A DNA stretch of 64,000 bases, taken from contig JBBMOL010000098.1 in NCBI GenBank assembly GCA_037954665.1, forward strand, positions 2,790,001-2,854,000. The letters run 5' to 3'. A program made the translations under genes and the position numbers. Under the pieces are notes generated by a model. That model saw only the letters and a list, made by a program, of their open reading frames with translations, made no database searches and was not told the origin of the DNA. Of this stretch, positions 35,110-46,479 are shown one piece after another. How positions within the stretch are numbered: position 1 is the stretch's first letter; each line of letters opens with the position of its first letter. Source of the DNA: Laguncularia racemosa. Taxonomy: Eukaryota > Streptophyta > Magnoliopsida > Myrtales > Combretaceae.

Positions 35110-36753
35110 TGATAGAGCTATTTTATACTCAATCTTTATAGTATAAATTATGTTAAATTATTATTGATTTTGTAGAAATCATAAGGAAATGGTAATTTAA
35201 TTCTATCATCGTGATAAATCAGGTTAAATGGAGTCAAGGATGCTAATTCAAGTATATTAGAGAGGTCATCTACAACTTGGATCAAGACAAGGAATTACAC
35301 CACCGGAGGAAGCACGGTTTGAGGCACGACCAAGATGTAAACCGTGTTACACATTGCACAAGAAGGCGACAATGTGGACTTTCAACAGAGAGAGACATGG
35401 CTTAGGGCACGGCCGTGGTGGCAGCCGTGGGAGCAACCGTGCTTGGAGCCGTGGTGGAAGCTAGGTGTGCCAAGGAGAAGAAATTGTGGAACATCAACCA
35501 GAGGGTGGCACTGCTTTAAATCTAGCCGTGGGTGTAACCGTGGTACACACTGGATACGAATGAAGACTTGTAGATTATGCACAGATGAAGGCACGACTTG
35601 AAATCTGGCCGTGTGTGTAACCGTGGTACACACTGGGTACGGATGAAGACTTGTAGATTATGCACAGAGGAAGGCACGGTTGGAAATCTAGCCGTGTGGT
35701 AGGGTGTACCAGGCAGACAAATCTTCACTTCTCGAAATCTACTTGGAAAAGGAAAGATATTTTCGTATCTTGCTAGAAAAAGATCACATGCTATCCCTGT
35801 AATAATATAAATAGAGCTAACCCTAGAGGGTTAGAGGCAATCTTTAATCTTTGAATCTGGAATCACCTTGGAGACAAGAAGGAAAGGAGGAGGTAGAGCA
35901 GGCAGCCAGAAACAGAGGCTTGTTATGTTTTTATTTTTATTTTTCGTTTTCTTGATGAACATGTGTAGCTAAGCTACTTTTCTAGCCAAAGGGTCATAGA
36001 TGTTTAATTCTCTACGAATTGTGAGGTCTAATTGACTTGTATTTGTTCTATTCTTTGTTCTCGGGTATTCATATATCTTCTGCTCGTTTTATCATTATTA
36101 TATTTGTTGATTGGTATGAATAGAGCTCTTCTACTCAATTAGCAAGTTAATATATTGTCAACTAGCATGTCAAATCCGTAATTGTTTGATTGTTCTAGTC
36201 TTAGTGACACAATAACATGTTTGATTATAAAAGAGATGATCGAATTCATGTTATGGAGGTGTATGATCATGTTTAAATAGGTTATCTTATAATCTACTGG
36301 CATGAATTGGTGGTCTCTCTAGTTTTTAATGCTATTGGTAGATTAAATCCTAAGCGCTTGTCTAGGGTTGTCTAATCGATAAGAGAAATAATCAACGAGC
36401 TTCTCTTGGTTATCGAGGAAGTACGGAGAGATAGGTTGTTAGAGCTTGTTAATAACCATAACCAGTTTATCTAGGAATAAGAATAGAAAACATTTGCATC
36501 GATGATCAATTCCTAGAATTAAACTATCTTGATTCCTTTGGCTAGGCTTTTTATCAATATACAACTTTATTATCTTGTTTCAACTTTATTTTGATTCACA
36601 AACAAAACCCCCTAGTTTTCTTTTCCTTTTTATTCTCCTTGAATAGAAATAAATTTAACCAATCTCTATGGATTCGACCCTACTCACCACTATATGCAAA
36701 TCATATAATTGTCTAGGAGTAGGTTTTATTTTTGTTGGATTTGACACCCATCA
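35110..36753 (+). mobile_element. 5' LTR of element C (1644 bp)
   Basis: TGATAGAGC...GACACCCATCA, the same length as 40429-42072 and about 2% different by eye. It contains an 83-bp tandem unit (AATCT(A/G)GCCGTG at 35519, 35602 and 35685) and many CCGTGG and GCACGG words. A possible TATA-like TATAAATAGAGC lies near 35808. The ORFs at 35344-35728 on both strands are by-products of the repeat. Confidence 0.97.
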
Positions 36754-36758
36754 AATTT

Positions 36759-36776
36759 TGGCGCCGTTGCCGGGGA
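36759..36776 (+). other. Primer-binding site of element C
   Basis: TGGCGCCGTTGCCGGGGA, the site typical of Athila/Tat-group elements, begins 5 bp after the LTR end. Confidence 0.92.
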
Positions 36777-36870
36777 TTGGTGTCAAATTTATTTCTATTC
36801 TTGTATGACTCGTTCTTCTTAAACAGGTGAACTAACTTATAATCCGGAGATTGAGAAGACTCTAAAGAGG

Positions 36871-37914
36871 TTGCGACAAGAAGCTAGATCATCCACTAGA
36901 CTGAACTTAGCATCGGATTTGTCTGATTCATTCCTTGATTCAGAAAAAGAAGACGAAATGGCAAATCCCGAGAGAACATTAAGGGAGTTAGCTGCACTGG
37001 ATGTGAATCAACAACCACTTTGCATTCACTATCCCGAACTAGCTGTGGAATTCGAGTTGAAATCTGGGTTGATACATCTGCTACCCACCTTTCATGGTCT
37101 TGAGAATGAAGATTCTCATAAGCATTTGAAAGAATTTCATATAGTGTGTTCTAGTATGAGGCCGCAAGGAATAACCGACGATCAGATCAATCTACGTGCT
37201 TTTCCGTTTTCTTCAAGTACTAAAGCTAAAGATTGGTTGTTTTATTTGCCTCCAGGTTCTATCACCACTTGGACAGATATGGTGAGACTCTTCTTGGACA
37301 AATTCTTCCCTGCATCCAGAGTCGCTGGTATAAGAAGAGAAATTTGTGGTATAAAACAAAGGGACACCGAGACTCTTCATGAGTATTGGGAGAGGTTCAA
37401 GCAACTTTGTGCAAGTTGCCCACAACATGGGATATCTGAACAACTTCTCATCCAATACCTCTACGAAGGCCTACTTCCGATGGAAAGAAAGATGATGGAT
37501 GCTGCAAGTGGAGGCGCCATAGTAAACAAAACCCCTGGTCAAGCTAGGGAATTGATCTCCATTATGGCTGCCAATTCGCAACAATTTGGGTATAGGCATG
37601 ATACATCTTCAAGGAAGGTAAATGAGGTAAGTGTGTCTAACCTTGAACATCAAATTTCTAATCTTACCTCTCTTATGCAGCAACTAGCTCTTGGAAATAC
37701 CCAGCAGGTGAAGGCTTGTGGAATTTGTGCTGCTCCTAGTCATCCGACCGACATGTGCCCCACATTGCAAGATGACAACCATGAACACGCCAACGCTGTA
37801 GGCGGATTCCCAGGACAGCCACAAAGGAAGTATGACCCCTATTTGAATACTTACAATCCTGGATGGAGGGATCATCCTAATTTCCGATATGGCAATAACC
37901 CTCAACATTTCTAA
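36871..37914 (+). CDS. Gag polyprotein of element C, front part
   Basis: 347 residues. It holds the retrotransposon gag core with FPFSSSTKAKDWLFYLPPGS, ITTWTDMVRLFLDKFFPASR, ETLHEYWERFKQLC and the Athila-like CPQHGISEQLLIQYLYEGL, and near the end a Cys/His cluster CGICAAPSHPTDMCPTL. Gag forms the cytoplasmic particle that packages element RNA. The stop TAA at 37912-37914 is followed in the same frame by 18 sense codons and the next ORF, so gag and protease were one frame broken by a single stop. The real start may be upstream of the first ATG or at the MANPERT Met (36958). Confidence 0.88.
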   Translation: MRQEARSSTRLNLASDLSDSFLDSEKEDEMANPERTLRELAALDVNQQPLCIHYPELAVEFELKSGLIHLLPTFHGLENEDSHKHLKEFHIVCSSMRPQGITDDQINLRAFPFSSSTKAKDWLFYLPPGSITTWTDMVRLFLDKFFPASRVAGIRREICGIKQRDTETLHEYWERFKQLCASCPQHGISEQLLIQYLYEGLLPMERKMMDAASGGAIVNKTPGQARELISIMAANSQQFGYRHDTSSRKVNEVSVSNLEHQISNLTSLMQQLALGNTQQVKACGICAAPSHPTDMCPTLQDDNHEHANAVGGFPGQPQRKYDPYLNTYNPGWRDHPNFRYGNNPQHF

Positions 37915-37968
37915 CAATTCCAGCCTAAGCCATCACACCACGTACCCCAAGCTCCTTCCACTTCAGGT

Positions 37969-39072
37969 ATGCCCCTTGAGGATATTGTTAAGTCTCTAGC
38001 TGTTAATACCAAACAATTTCAGGAGGAAACAAAGCAAAGCATTCAAAACTTGGAGAATCAGGTAAGCCAACTTGCTTCTGCGGTCAATAGGTTAGAAACT
38101 CAAGGTAAGTTACCTTCTCAAACTATTACAAACCCGAAGCAAAGCGTTAATGCAATTACCTTGAGAAGTGGAATAGAATTGCAGGGATCAAATAAGAAAG
38201 GACATCCATCTAATCTTGAGGAAGAGACCAAGAATGAGATTTCGACTCCGAGCCAGCAGGACAATCAGATTAGAAGGTCTCTAGTTGAGTCACCAAAGGT
38301 CATGTTGACACCACCTCCTTTTCCCTCCAGATTGGCGAAATCCAAGAATGAAGCGGAAGAAAAAGAGATTCTGGAAACTTTTTGCAAAGTCGAGGTAAAT
38401 ATTCCTTTGCTTAATGCAATTAAGCAAATACCGCGCTATGCTAGATTTCTCAAAGACTTATGCACTAACAAAAGGAAGCTGAAAGGCAATGAAAAGATTG
38501 GTGTGAGTGAAAATGTTTCAGCTATTATTCAGAAGAAGCTTCCTCCTAAATGTAAGGATCCAGGTATGTTCACCATTCCTTGCAAAATAGGTAATCTTGG
38601 AATCGCTAAAGCCATGTGTGATCTAGGAGCTTCTATCAATGTCATGCCTTTGTCCGTTTATCAACGTTTAAATGTTGGTCCTTTGAAGGAAATGAGTGTT
38701 ATTGTTCAACTTGCTGGCAGGTCCAATGTTTATCCTGAGGGAGTTCTAGAGGATGTTTTAGTTCAAGTCAATGGGTTAGTTTTTCCTGCTGATTTTTATG
38801 TGCTTGACATGGACGATAGTGATTCTCATACTTCATCACTGATATTATTAGGGCGACCATTCCTTAAGACTTCTAAAACGAAAATTGATGTAAATGATGG
38901 CACCCTCATTATGGAATTTGATGGTGAAGTGATTAAATTTAACATTTATGATGCCATGAAACATCCTAACGATACCTCTACTGTTTTTGTTGCGGATGTT
39001 ATTAACCCATCACCACAGGCACCCAAGTTGGAATCAAGATCCTTATCCAAACATTTAGCCAGGAACATCTAG
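37969..39072 (+). CDS. Gag C-terminus and aspartic protease of element C
   Basis: 367 residues in the same frame as the gag before it. A coiled-coil-like start (SIQNLENQVSQLASAVNRLE) leads to VNAITLRSG, a basic linker, and an Athila-type protease: the active site is DLGASINVMPLSVYQRL at about 38619-38670, followed by DFYVLDMDDSDS and LILLGRPFLKTSKTKIDVND. It ends at ARNI before any RT domain. After it comes GCGCTTCATGGGAGGCAAC (39090), a phrase commonly found downstream of coding regions in this group. It would have cut the gag precursor. Confidence 0.88.
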   Translation: MPLEDIVKSLAVNTKQFQEETKQSIQNLENQVSQLASAVNRLETQGKLPSQTITNPKQSVNAITLRSGIELQGSNKKGHPSNLEEETKNEISTPSQQDNQIRRSLVESPKVMLTPPPFPSRLAKSKNEAEEKEILETFCKVEVNIPLLNAIKQIPRYARFLKDLCTNKRKLKGNEKIGVSENVSAIIQKKLPPKCKDPGMFTIPCKIGNLGIAKAMCDLGASINVMPLSVYQRLNVGPLKEMSVIVQLAGRSNVYPEGVLEDVLVQVNGLVFPADFYVLDMDDSDSHTSSLILLGRPFLKTSKTKIDVNDGTLIMEFDGEVIKFNIYDAMKHPNDTSTVFVADVINPSPQAPKLESRSLSKHLARNI

Positions 39073-40428
39073 CCAAAGACGTTAAAGAAAGGCGCTTCAT
39101 GGGAGGCAACCCATGTAAAAAAAAAAAAAAAATTCTTTTAGTTTTATTTTGCTTTAGTTTTGTTTTGTTCTAGTTTAGTTTTGTTTTGATTTTAGTGTAG
39201 TTTTGAATTCTTTGGATCAGCTGCAGCAAGGATACATATCATCAGATGACACTTTCCAAAGCTTAAGGGGAGAACTCCAATACCAGGGAAGTACCAGTAT
39301 TTCCTTTCTCTTATTCTCTAATGTTCCTTAAGTTGTTAATTCCTTTTCAATTGTGCTAAATTAAGAACAGTGAGGACACTGTTCAAGCTAAGTGTGGGGG
39401 AGAGGATAATAAATTATAGAGAATAGAGAATTGATCCATACTTTGAATGTTTGTTTATCCTTAAGTAATTTTAAGCCAAATTTTTTCAAAATTATCATGA
39501 AATCTAGAGATTGTACTAAATGTTGTAATAAGCATCTACAAAATGTGAAATTGACTTGACTTGTTCAAATGCTTTACTCACCCACTGTTGTGATTAGAAT
39601 ACTTGGTTAAAATTAAGTAGTGAAATCTTTAAGAAACAAATTTACCTTGTATTTAGCTTTAGAATTGGAAGTCTAAGAGTAGGTTGAGTCCTTAAGTAAA
39701 AAATAAACAAGTTTACTTCTAGGATATATTAGCTACTATATACTCTTTGAAATGAAAAAAAAAAAAATCAAGCATAGCCATTACTCCAATGATTCAAGTA
39801 ATTGAGTTAAGAGTATTCAAACTTGAATGTTAGAGTGAGGAAGAGTCCGTAGGGGTATCTCAAAACCCGGTCACTTGAGTGATGAGCTCGGGATGTGCCG
39901 ACTCAATGAACTCACTATAACGATAAGGGCGAAAAGGCAAAAAGTTCATGGAAAGAAGCGGGCAAAAACCCGTCAAAATAGATGCTTGAATAGATCAAAA
40001 GAACATGAATGTAAACATTCATTGAATAAAATAAGACGTATAAAAGGGAGAATATCTAGCAAAGAGCTTATACCATATGCTTTTACTTTATGTTGCAAGG
40101 ATTATATGTTTGCTAATGTCCAATGAAGTTTAATTGGGTGTTTTTCCTTAGTAGATTAAGTATTTACTTTTGGAATAAAAATTCTTTTGCTAAACATGAG
40201 GATTAAAGTTTGTTTTGTTTAGATTAGCTATTGAATATTGTCCATAGTAATTTGATCACAGGAAACCAGATTGGTTGAAGTAGTAGACATTAAAACTACA
40301 AGTCATGAATTACAAATGAATAGATGTTTGGAATGATGAAAAGAAAGTTTGTATAATCTATGACAGATTTCTCAATTGATTTGATGCAATTGCTTGAGGA
40401 CAAGCAAGAGTTTAAGTGTGGGGGAATT
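39073..40428 (+). other. Non-coding 3' region of element C
   Basis: No pol or env reading. Two purine-tract-like sites with the same AAGTGTGGGGG core are seen, at 39390-39403 and 40415-40425; only the second borders the LTR. The ORF at 39875-40126 shows no domain. Confidence 0.75.
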
Positions 40429-42072
40429 TGATAGAGCCATTTTATACTCAATCTTTATAGTATAAATTGTGTTAAATTATTATTGATTTTGTAGAAATCA
40501 TAAGGAAATGGTACTTTAATTCTATCATCGTGATAAATCAAGTTAAATGGAGTCAAGGATGCTAATTCAAGTATATTAGAGAGGTCATCTACAACTTGGA
40601 TCAAGACAAGGAATTACACCACCGGAGGAAGCACGGTTTGAGGCATGGCCAAGATGCAAACCGTGTTACACACTGCACAAGAAGGCGACAATGTGGACTT
40701 TCAACAGAGAGAGACATGGCTTAGGGCACGGCCGTGGTGGCAGCCGTGGGAGCAACCGTGCTTGGAGCCGTGGTGGAAGCTAGGTGTGCCAAGGAGAAGA
40801 AATTGTGGAACATCAACCAGAGGGTGGCACGACTTTAAATCTAGCCGTGGGTGTAACCGTGGTACACACTGGACACGAATGAAGACTTGTAGATTATGCA
40901 CAGATGAAGGCACGGCTTGAAATCTGGCCGTGTGTGTAACCGTGGTACACACTGGGCACGGATGAAGACTTGTAGATTATGCACAGAGGAAGGTACGGTT
41001 GGAAATCTAGCCGTGTGGTAGGGCGTGCCAGGCAGACGAATCTTCACTTCTCGAAATCTACTTGGAAAAGGAAAGATATTTTCGTATCTTGCTAGCAAAA
41101 GATCACATGCTATCCCTGTAATAATATAAATAGAGCTAACCCTAGAGGGTTAGAGGCAATCTTTAATCTTTGAATCTGGAATCACCTTGGAGACAAGAAG
41201 GAAAGGAGGAGGCAGAGCAGGCAGCCGGAAATAGAGGCTTGTTATGTTTTTATTTTTATTTTTCGTTTTCTTGATGAACATGTGTAGCTAAGCTACTTTT
41301 CTAGCCAAAGGGTCATAGATGTTTAATTCTCCACGAATTGTGAGGTCTAATTGACTTGTATTTGTTCTATTCTTTGTTCTCGGGTATTCATATATCTTCT
41401 GCTCGTTTTGTCATTATTATATTTGTTGATTGGTATGAATAGAGCTCTTCTACTCATGTAGCAAGTTAATATATTGTCAACTAGCACGTCAAATCCGTAA
41501 TTGTTTGATTGTTCTAGTCTTAGTGACACGATAACATGTTTGATTATAAAAGAGATGATCTAATTCATGTTATGGAGGTGTATGATCATGTTTAAATAGG
41601 TTATCTTATAATCTACTGGCATGAATTGGTGGTCTCTCTAGTTTTTAATGCTATTGGTAGATTAAATCCTAAGCGCTTGTCTAGGGTTGTCTAATCGATA
41701 AGAGAAATAATCAACAAGCTTCTCTTGGTTATCGAGGAAGTACGGAGAGATAGGTTGTTAGAGCTTGTTAATAACCATAACCAGTTTATCTAGGAATAAG
41801 AATAGAAAACATTTGCATCGATGATCAATTCCTAGAATTAAACTATCTTGATTCCTTTGGATAGGCTTTTTATCAATATACAACTTTATTATCTTTTTTC
41901 AACTTTATTTTGATTCACAAACAAAACCCCCCAGTTTTCTTTTCCTTTTTATTCTCCTTGAATAGAAATAAATTTAACCAATCTTTGTGGATTCGACCCT
42001 ACTCACCACTATATGCAAATCATATAATTTTCTAGGAGTAGGTTTTATTTTTGTTGGATTTGACACCCATCA
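40429..42072 (+). mobile_element. 3' LTR of element C (1644 bp)
   Basis: Partner of 35110-36753, with the 83-bp repeat at the matching offset (from 40838). The two LTRs differ by scattered substitutions and no length change, so the insertion is fairly young. Confidence 0.97.
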
Positions 42073-42079
42073 GTAGTAT

Positions 42080-43094
42080 TGTCCACTGCCTTCACTGCCT
42101 CACCTACTGCCTTTGTTCCCCCTGATCAACCGTCAACTGATATGGGTCTAGTAATAGTACTGGGCCTACTACTCGGAGCCCTAAAGAAGTTGGACCTCCT
42201 TTGTCTCTCTACTTTTAAGGCCAATTGAATTGCCTCATCAAGTATACTATAGCGCTGTAGTTCAACAATACACGCTATTTCATATTTTAGACTTGAGACA
42301 AAACGTGCTACAGTTTGTTCAGGAGGCTCAACGGACCCACACCTAATCATAAGGGTCTCAAACTCCTGCACATAATCATCCACTATTTTGCCTCCCTACC
42401 TCCATGTTTGTAGTCGCATAAATAGTTCCTGCTTGTAGTGCTCAAGAATGAACCTTTTCCTTAGTAATCTTTTCATATCCTTTCAGTTCTGAACCTCAAC
42501 CTCTCCATCCCAACGCCTGTTGATAATCAGATTCTTCCACCAGTGTGCAGTATACCCTACAAACGCGATAGCAGCTAATCGGATCCTGGTACTATCATTG
42601 ATCTCATAACATTCAAAGAGACCTTCGACCTTGTCCTCCCAATCTAAATATTCATCAACTGATCCCTTGCCATCATAAGATGGCATCTGCAGTTTCACAT
42701 ATTCCAAGCCTCGAGGTGGCTTGAAATCCCTATTCTGATTTGGGTTTGCCCCAAAATTGTCATCCCTTTCTTCCTTATATAGAAGATGCTCCTCACCCAT
42801 CCTTCTATTCAAATTCCCATCTCCCATTACTCTATCACGATGAGGATTTTGTGGAGTTACTTGAGGTGGTGCCGGCTGGTTTACCACTAGTGGTTGTGGT
42901 AATTTCATTCTATTAATTCTAGTTGCCAGTGTAGCAACTATGGTAGTAAGATCCTGGAGTTGTTCTTCCAAAGTTCTCCTACCTGCCACATTACGACCTT
43001 GACCTCCACCAACCTGACTATTGGCTTCATCACCAATTCCCCCATTCACGCTGTCATTCGACATAGTTGTAGACTCCCGTATACTGATCCTCAA
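42080..43094 (-). pseudogene. Gag of element B, front part
   Basis: Two open pieces on the minus strand. 43094-42483 (203 residues) has EEQLQDLTTIVATLATRINR, then PPRGLEYVKLQMPSYDGKGS, the gag core DEYLDWEDKVEGLFE and AAIAFVGYTAHWWKNL. 42383-42126 has MDDYVQEFETLMIRCG and EPPEQTVARFVSSLKYEIAC, both typical of chromovirus-like gag. A stop after VEVQN and a further break separate them. Gag continues as the zinc knuckle at 34965-35015 beyond element C. Confidence 0.85.
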
Positions 43095-43988
43095 AAATAA
43101 TTTGAATCAAGGGCACACACTCCATAACTACACTTCCCTTAACACCACACAATAGCGACTACAAAAGAGAAAAACAAACAACCTACTTAACTTTTACAAA
43201 TATGTTATTACAACTCACGTGTAGTACTCTTCTCCACAACACGTTAATATAATACGGTGCACTCACTTCACCACAACACCAATTAACCACGTTGCAATAA
43301 CACAAGTGACAACAATAATAAATATGCTTTCACTTCCATGGCAACAACACAAGTGGCAATAACAACAAGTATGCTTCTACTTCCCACGGCAAAGATGACA
43401 ACACAACAATTATACCACTTTCCACAAATGTAATCCAAATATCCACAATAGGCAACAACTCAAATTTGAATTTCAAACCACTTCACTAATTGCAAGCCTT
43501 CCTCAATTGGTAAGTAATGAATTTCAAATTCAAATAACACTCATTAACTCCCACAACTTAATGGAATGTGTTTGAATTCAAATAGATTCCTTGCTACTCA
43601 AATCAATGCAAATCTGTAAATTGCACTTCTCCAATTTAGAATTACACAATGGAAGTCACAACAACAACCCTCACAACCTCTCTCACGCTATAACTAGTCA
43701 CGGCAAGAAATTGGTGAGTTTTCATGTTCAAAAATTGTTGAATTAAATAATACTTCTATGCTTCTTCCCTTCCACGAAAATTATTAATCACAAGAAGATA
43801 CAACAACCTTCCCAATCCAACTCCAACAAATAGAAAATTAAAATTCCAATCAAGGTAATTTCGCAACTCACAAATTACAACAACACAATTTGCAGTTCAA
43901 AGTTGATTAACCCTAATTGAAGATGATAATTCATGAAATCAAACAACAACCAATCCCTTCTCTCAACTTGTGCTCTGATACCAAAAGT
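43095..43988 (-). other. 5' leader and primer-binding site of element B
   Basis: Non-coding leader, rich in ACAACA words on the plus strand. The primer site TGGTATCAGAGC (complement of 43972-43983) begins 5 bp inside the LTR border. No ORF of note. Confidence 0.85.
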
Positions 43989-44997
43989 TGATGTGCTCAA
44001 ATCCACTTTGAAACAGAATCAATTGACTCAAATAAAACAAGTCTCAAGTCAATCACAAATCGGTCCACTAAGGAGACAATTCACGTGAACACCTTGGAGA
44101 TTTAGATGGAAAATGTTGATCAAATGATGTAATTATAATCTCTATTTGTAACATTCACCAAGTAACCACAATAAGGATTGAAAACCACGTGGAAATCAGA
44201 TCAAAGAAAGCAATAAAACCATGAAATGCACTTCCCCCCTTCAATACCAAATTCACACCAATGCACTAAAAATGATATATGTAATTCAAGTGCTCAAGGA
44301 ACAATCAATCTTACAAGATTGTTGTCCATGAAATATAACCACAAATATGTCCAATAAAGATTCAAATCTACCCTAGATATGACTCACTAGAGAAGAAATG
44401 AACATACAATAAAGATGGAACCGATATGACTCATAATTTCCCTTCGTCGCACTAGCCACAATTCTAATTCTTGGGTTGAAATTGATAAGAGTTTTGAACT
44501 AAGGAAAGAACCCTAATTCCACACGTGAAAGTGTCTCTCAATTCTACAAAATATGGCCTCCTCAAACCCTCTCTTATGCAAGTATTTATACTTGCTACTC
44601 CTAAGGTTAAAAAGTGGTCAAAATTACAAGTTTGCCACTTTTAAGGTGGCTAGCCCTAAATGAAAATTACAAGGAAATAAAAGTGTCCCAAAACCAAAAC
44701 ACAACCAAAATAGTTCATAAAACAATTACAAGGTACAAAGTAACATAAGTCTCCATGATCCAATGCTTCGGAATAGAAAACAATTGCAGTGGGTCTTTGA
44801 TTGTCATCCTGAAAACGTTCTGTGTCCAACAACCGTTGTAGGACATATTAGCATCCCATGGAGAATTATCATTGTACCTGTAAGATTATTCTCAAATATT
44901 TATTAGAAATAAAGACATAAGTTAAAATATGAGTGATTTGGAGCATCATCCAAATCTGGTTATGAAAAGGTCGATAGTGTCAGAAATTTTCCCATCA
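43989..44997 (-). mobile_element. 5' LTR of element B (1009 bp)
   Basis: Partner of 33194-34202, with the same TGATGT...CCCATCA ends. It is followed by the target copy CTTGT (44998-45002). Confidence 0.95.
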
Positions 44998-45002
44998 CTT
45001 GT

Positions 45003-46230
45003 TCTCTATGATTAGTTTTAGTGTTACTTGGCAACATACCATATGGTCTTTCGTAAACCATTCTTGCAATCTAGCCAATTTGACTCCAAATTTTGAATAG
45101 AAGCCTCTTGATTTCTTAATGATGCTTATATAGCTTGGAAGTGTGTTTTAGTTATTTGAATGAACTTTGTTAACAATTCTTCCAAATTTAGCTTCTTTTC
45201 CAGTGGTGGATGTGGTTGTTGGAATCTGGGTAGAATATTCCCTTATTGATTTCCTCAAGAAAAATTGGAGAGATTTCGCTATCCCAAATTATAATTCTTT
45301 CTATAAGGGTTGTTTTGCTACTTGTTTGGAAGTCCTAAAAAATCAACATGTTCATTAAAATTAGTTAAAGGATCCACTGACCTAGATGTTAAGCAACCAT
45401 TATTCTATCAATTTTTTTGCTTTGTGCTTCTACTTGTTTTGCAAGTGTAGTAATTGCATCTATGTTGTAAACTCCTATTGGTCTATTTTATCATACTTTT
45501 GTAGCATTCTATTGATAGTTGTTCATGGCCATGTTTTCAATCAAGCCTTAAGCCATTTCAGGTGTTTTATTATTTAACATTCTTATAGTCACGGTATCTA
45601 TCATCTACCTAGTGTTTCAATTTAACCTACCATAAAAAGTCTGAATTTACAACCATATTGAAAGTCCACGAAGTTGACACCTTCTTAGCAAATCATTAGA
45701 TCTCTCCCATGTGCCATATAGTGTCTCTTACTTAATCTATGCATAAAAAGTGATATCATTTCACAGCTTTATAATGTTGGTTGGTAGAAAGTATTTTACT
45801 AAAATTTTTTCTGCTATCTACTCCTATGTAGTAATTGAACTTATAGTAAGAGAGTTCAACTACTATTTCATACTGTTCTTTAGGGAGAAAGGGAAGAGTC
45901 ATAATCTAGTGGCATTTATGGCATTGTTAATCTTGAAGGTATTGTAAATTTCCAAGAAGCTTACAATTTGCGTGTTCAAATCCTCATCTTGCAAACCATT
46001 CAATTGCATGAATTGTTAGACTATCTTTATAATATTCAACTTGATTTCAAAGTTGATGGCTGCAACTGCTGGGCTATGAAAGTAGGACTCAGCTCTAGTG
46101 AGTGATTGTCGTGCAAATTCTAACATAGTCCTTCTTTCTTCATTAGCTAAGCCTACTAATTGATTGTCTTTAGACTCTTTGATAAGAACTTGAAATCTTT
46201 GACTAGATCTTTGTCGGCCATTGCCATAAA
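45003..46230 (-). pseudogene. Gag remnant of element A
   Basis: The minus-strand reading, through many stops and frame changes, gives PAVAAINFEIKLNIIKIV, then FLEIYN and LFPFSLKNS, LLRRCQLRGLSIWL and IQTFYGRLN, and near the end RPYGMLPSNT. This order matches Athila/Tat gag (NFEIK, FLEICDT, LFPFSL, LLRRCPHHG, IQTFYNGL, RPQGTLPSNTE). The plus-strand ORFs at 45167, 45386 and 45750 are shadows. Confidence 0.78.
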
Positions 46231-46479
46231 AAGAAAAAAAAAATTCACGTTAGAAGATATGGAAAAATAAAATTTAATGAAAAGTAAGTAATAAGAGAAA
46301 TAGTGGTTATATTCCTATGATACAAGTGTTCTTAATATCCTAGTCCTTGGTAATAGGAGAAATAATGATGAAAAGGGATTATGTTCTTTACTAGAAGCTG
46401 TTTGATCCCTTAAGTCAAGATTTTGGTAGCATAATGATAATTGTGCCAAATTCTTTCTATACAAATGAGGAGAAACTTG

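Larger units (their letters stand above)
35110..42072 (+). mobile_element. Nested LTR element C (youngest of the nest), gag and protease only
   Basis: Equal 1644-bp LTRs, a perfect TGGCGCCGTTGCCGGGGA primer site at 36759-36776, gag (36871-37914), a protease-bearing frame (37969-39072), then 1.36 kb of non-coding sequence and a purine tract GTGTGGGGGAAT (about 40417-40428). The primer site and gag type place it in the Athila/Tat branch of Ty3/Gypsy. AGTAT borders the left LTR (35105-35109) and lies 2 nt beyond the right LTR (42075-42079), an imperfect target duplication. No pol domains are present. It is inserted in element B in the opposite orientation. Confidence 0.93.
33194..44997 (-). mobile_element. 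Nested LTR element B, gag and protease only
   Basis: It has matching 1009-bp LTRs, a CTTGT target duplication, and a primer site TGGTATCAGAGC (complement of 43972-43983, initiator-Met type) next to the right LTR. On the minus strand, gag (43094 to about 42080), a zinc knuckle (about 34965-35015) and a protease (34780-34328) follow. The protease ends 126 bp before the 3' LTR, leaving no room for RT, RNase H or integrase. Element C is inserted between gag and zinc knuckle. The layout fits the pol-less TR-GAG type of plant element. Confidence 0.88.

Noticed and set aside
35344..35728. Cys/His/Trp-rich ORFs at 35344-35728 and again at 40645-41098
   Set aside because: They lie on both strands inside the LTR of element C and reflect its 83-bp tandem repeats.
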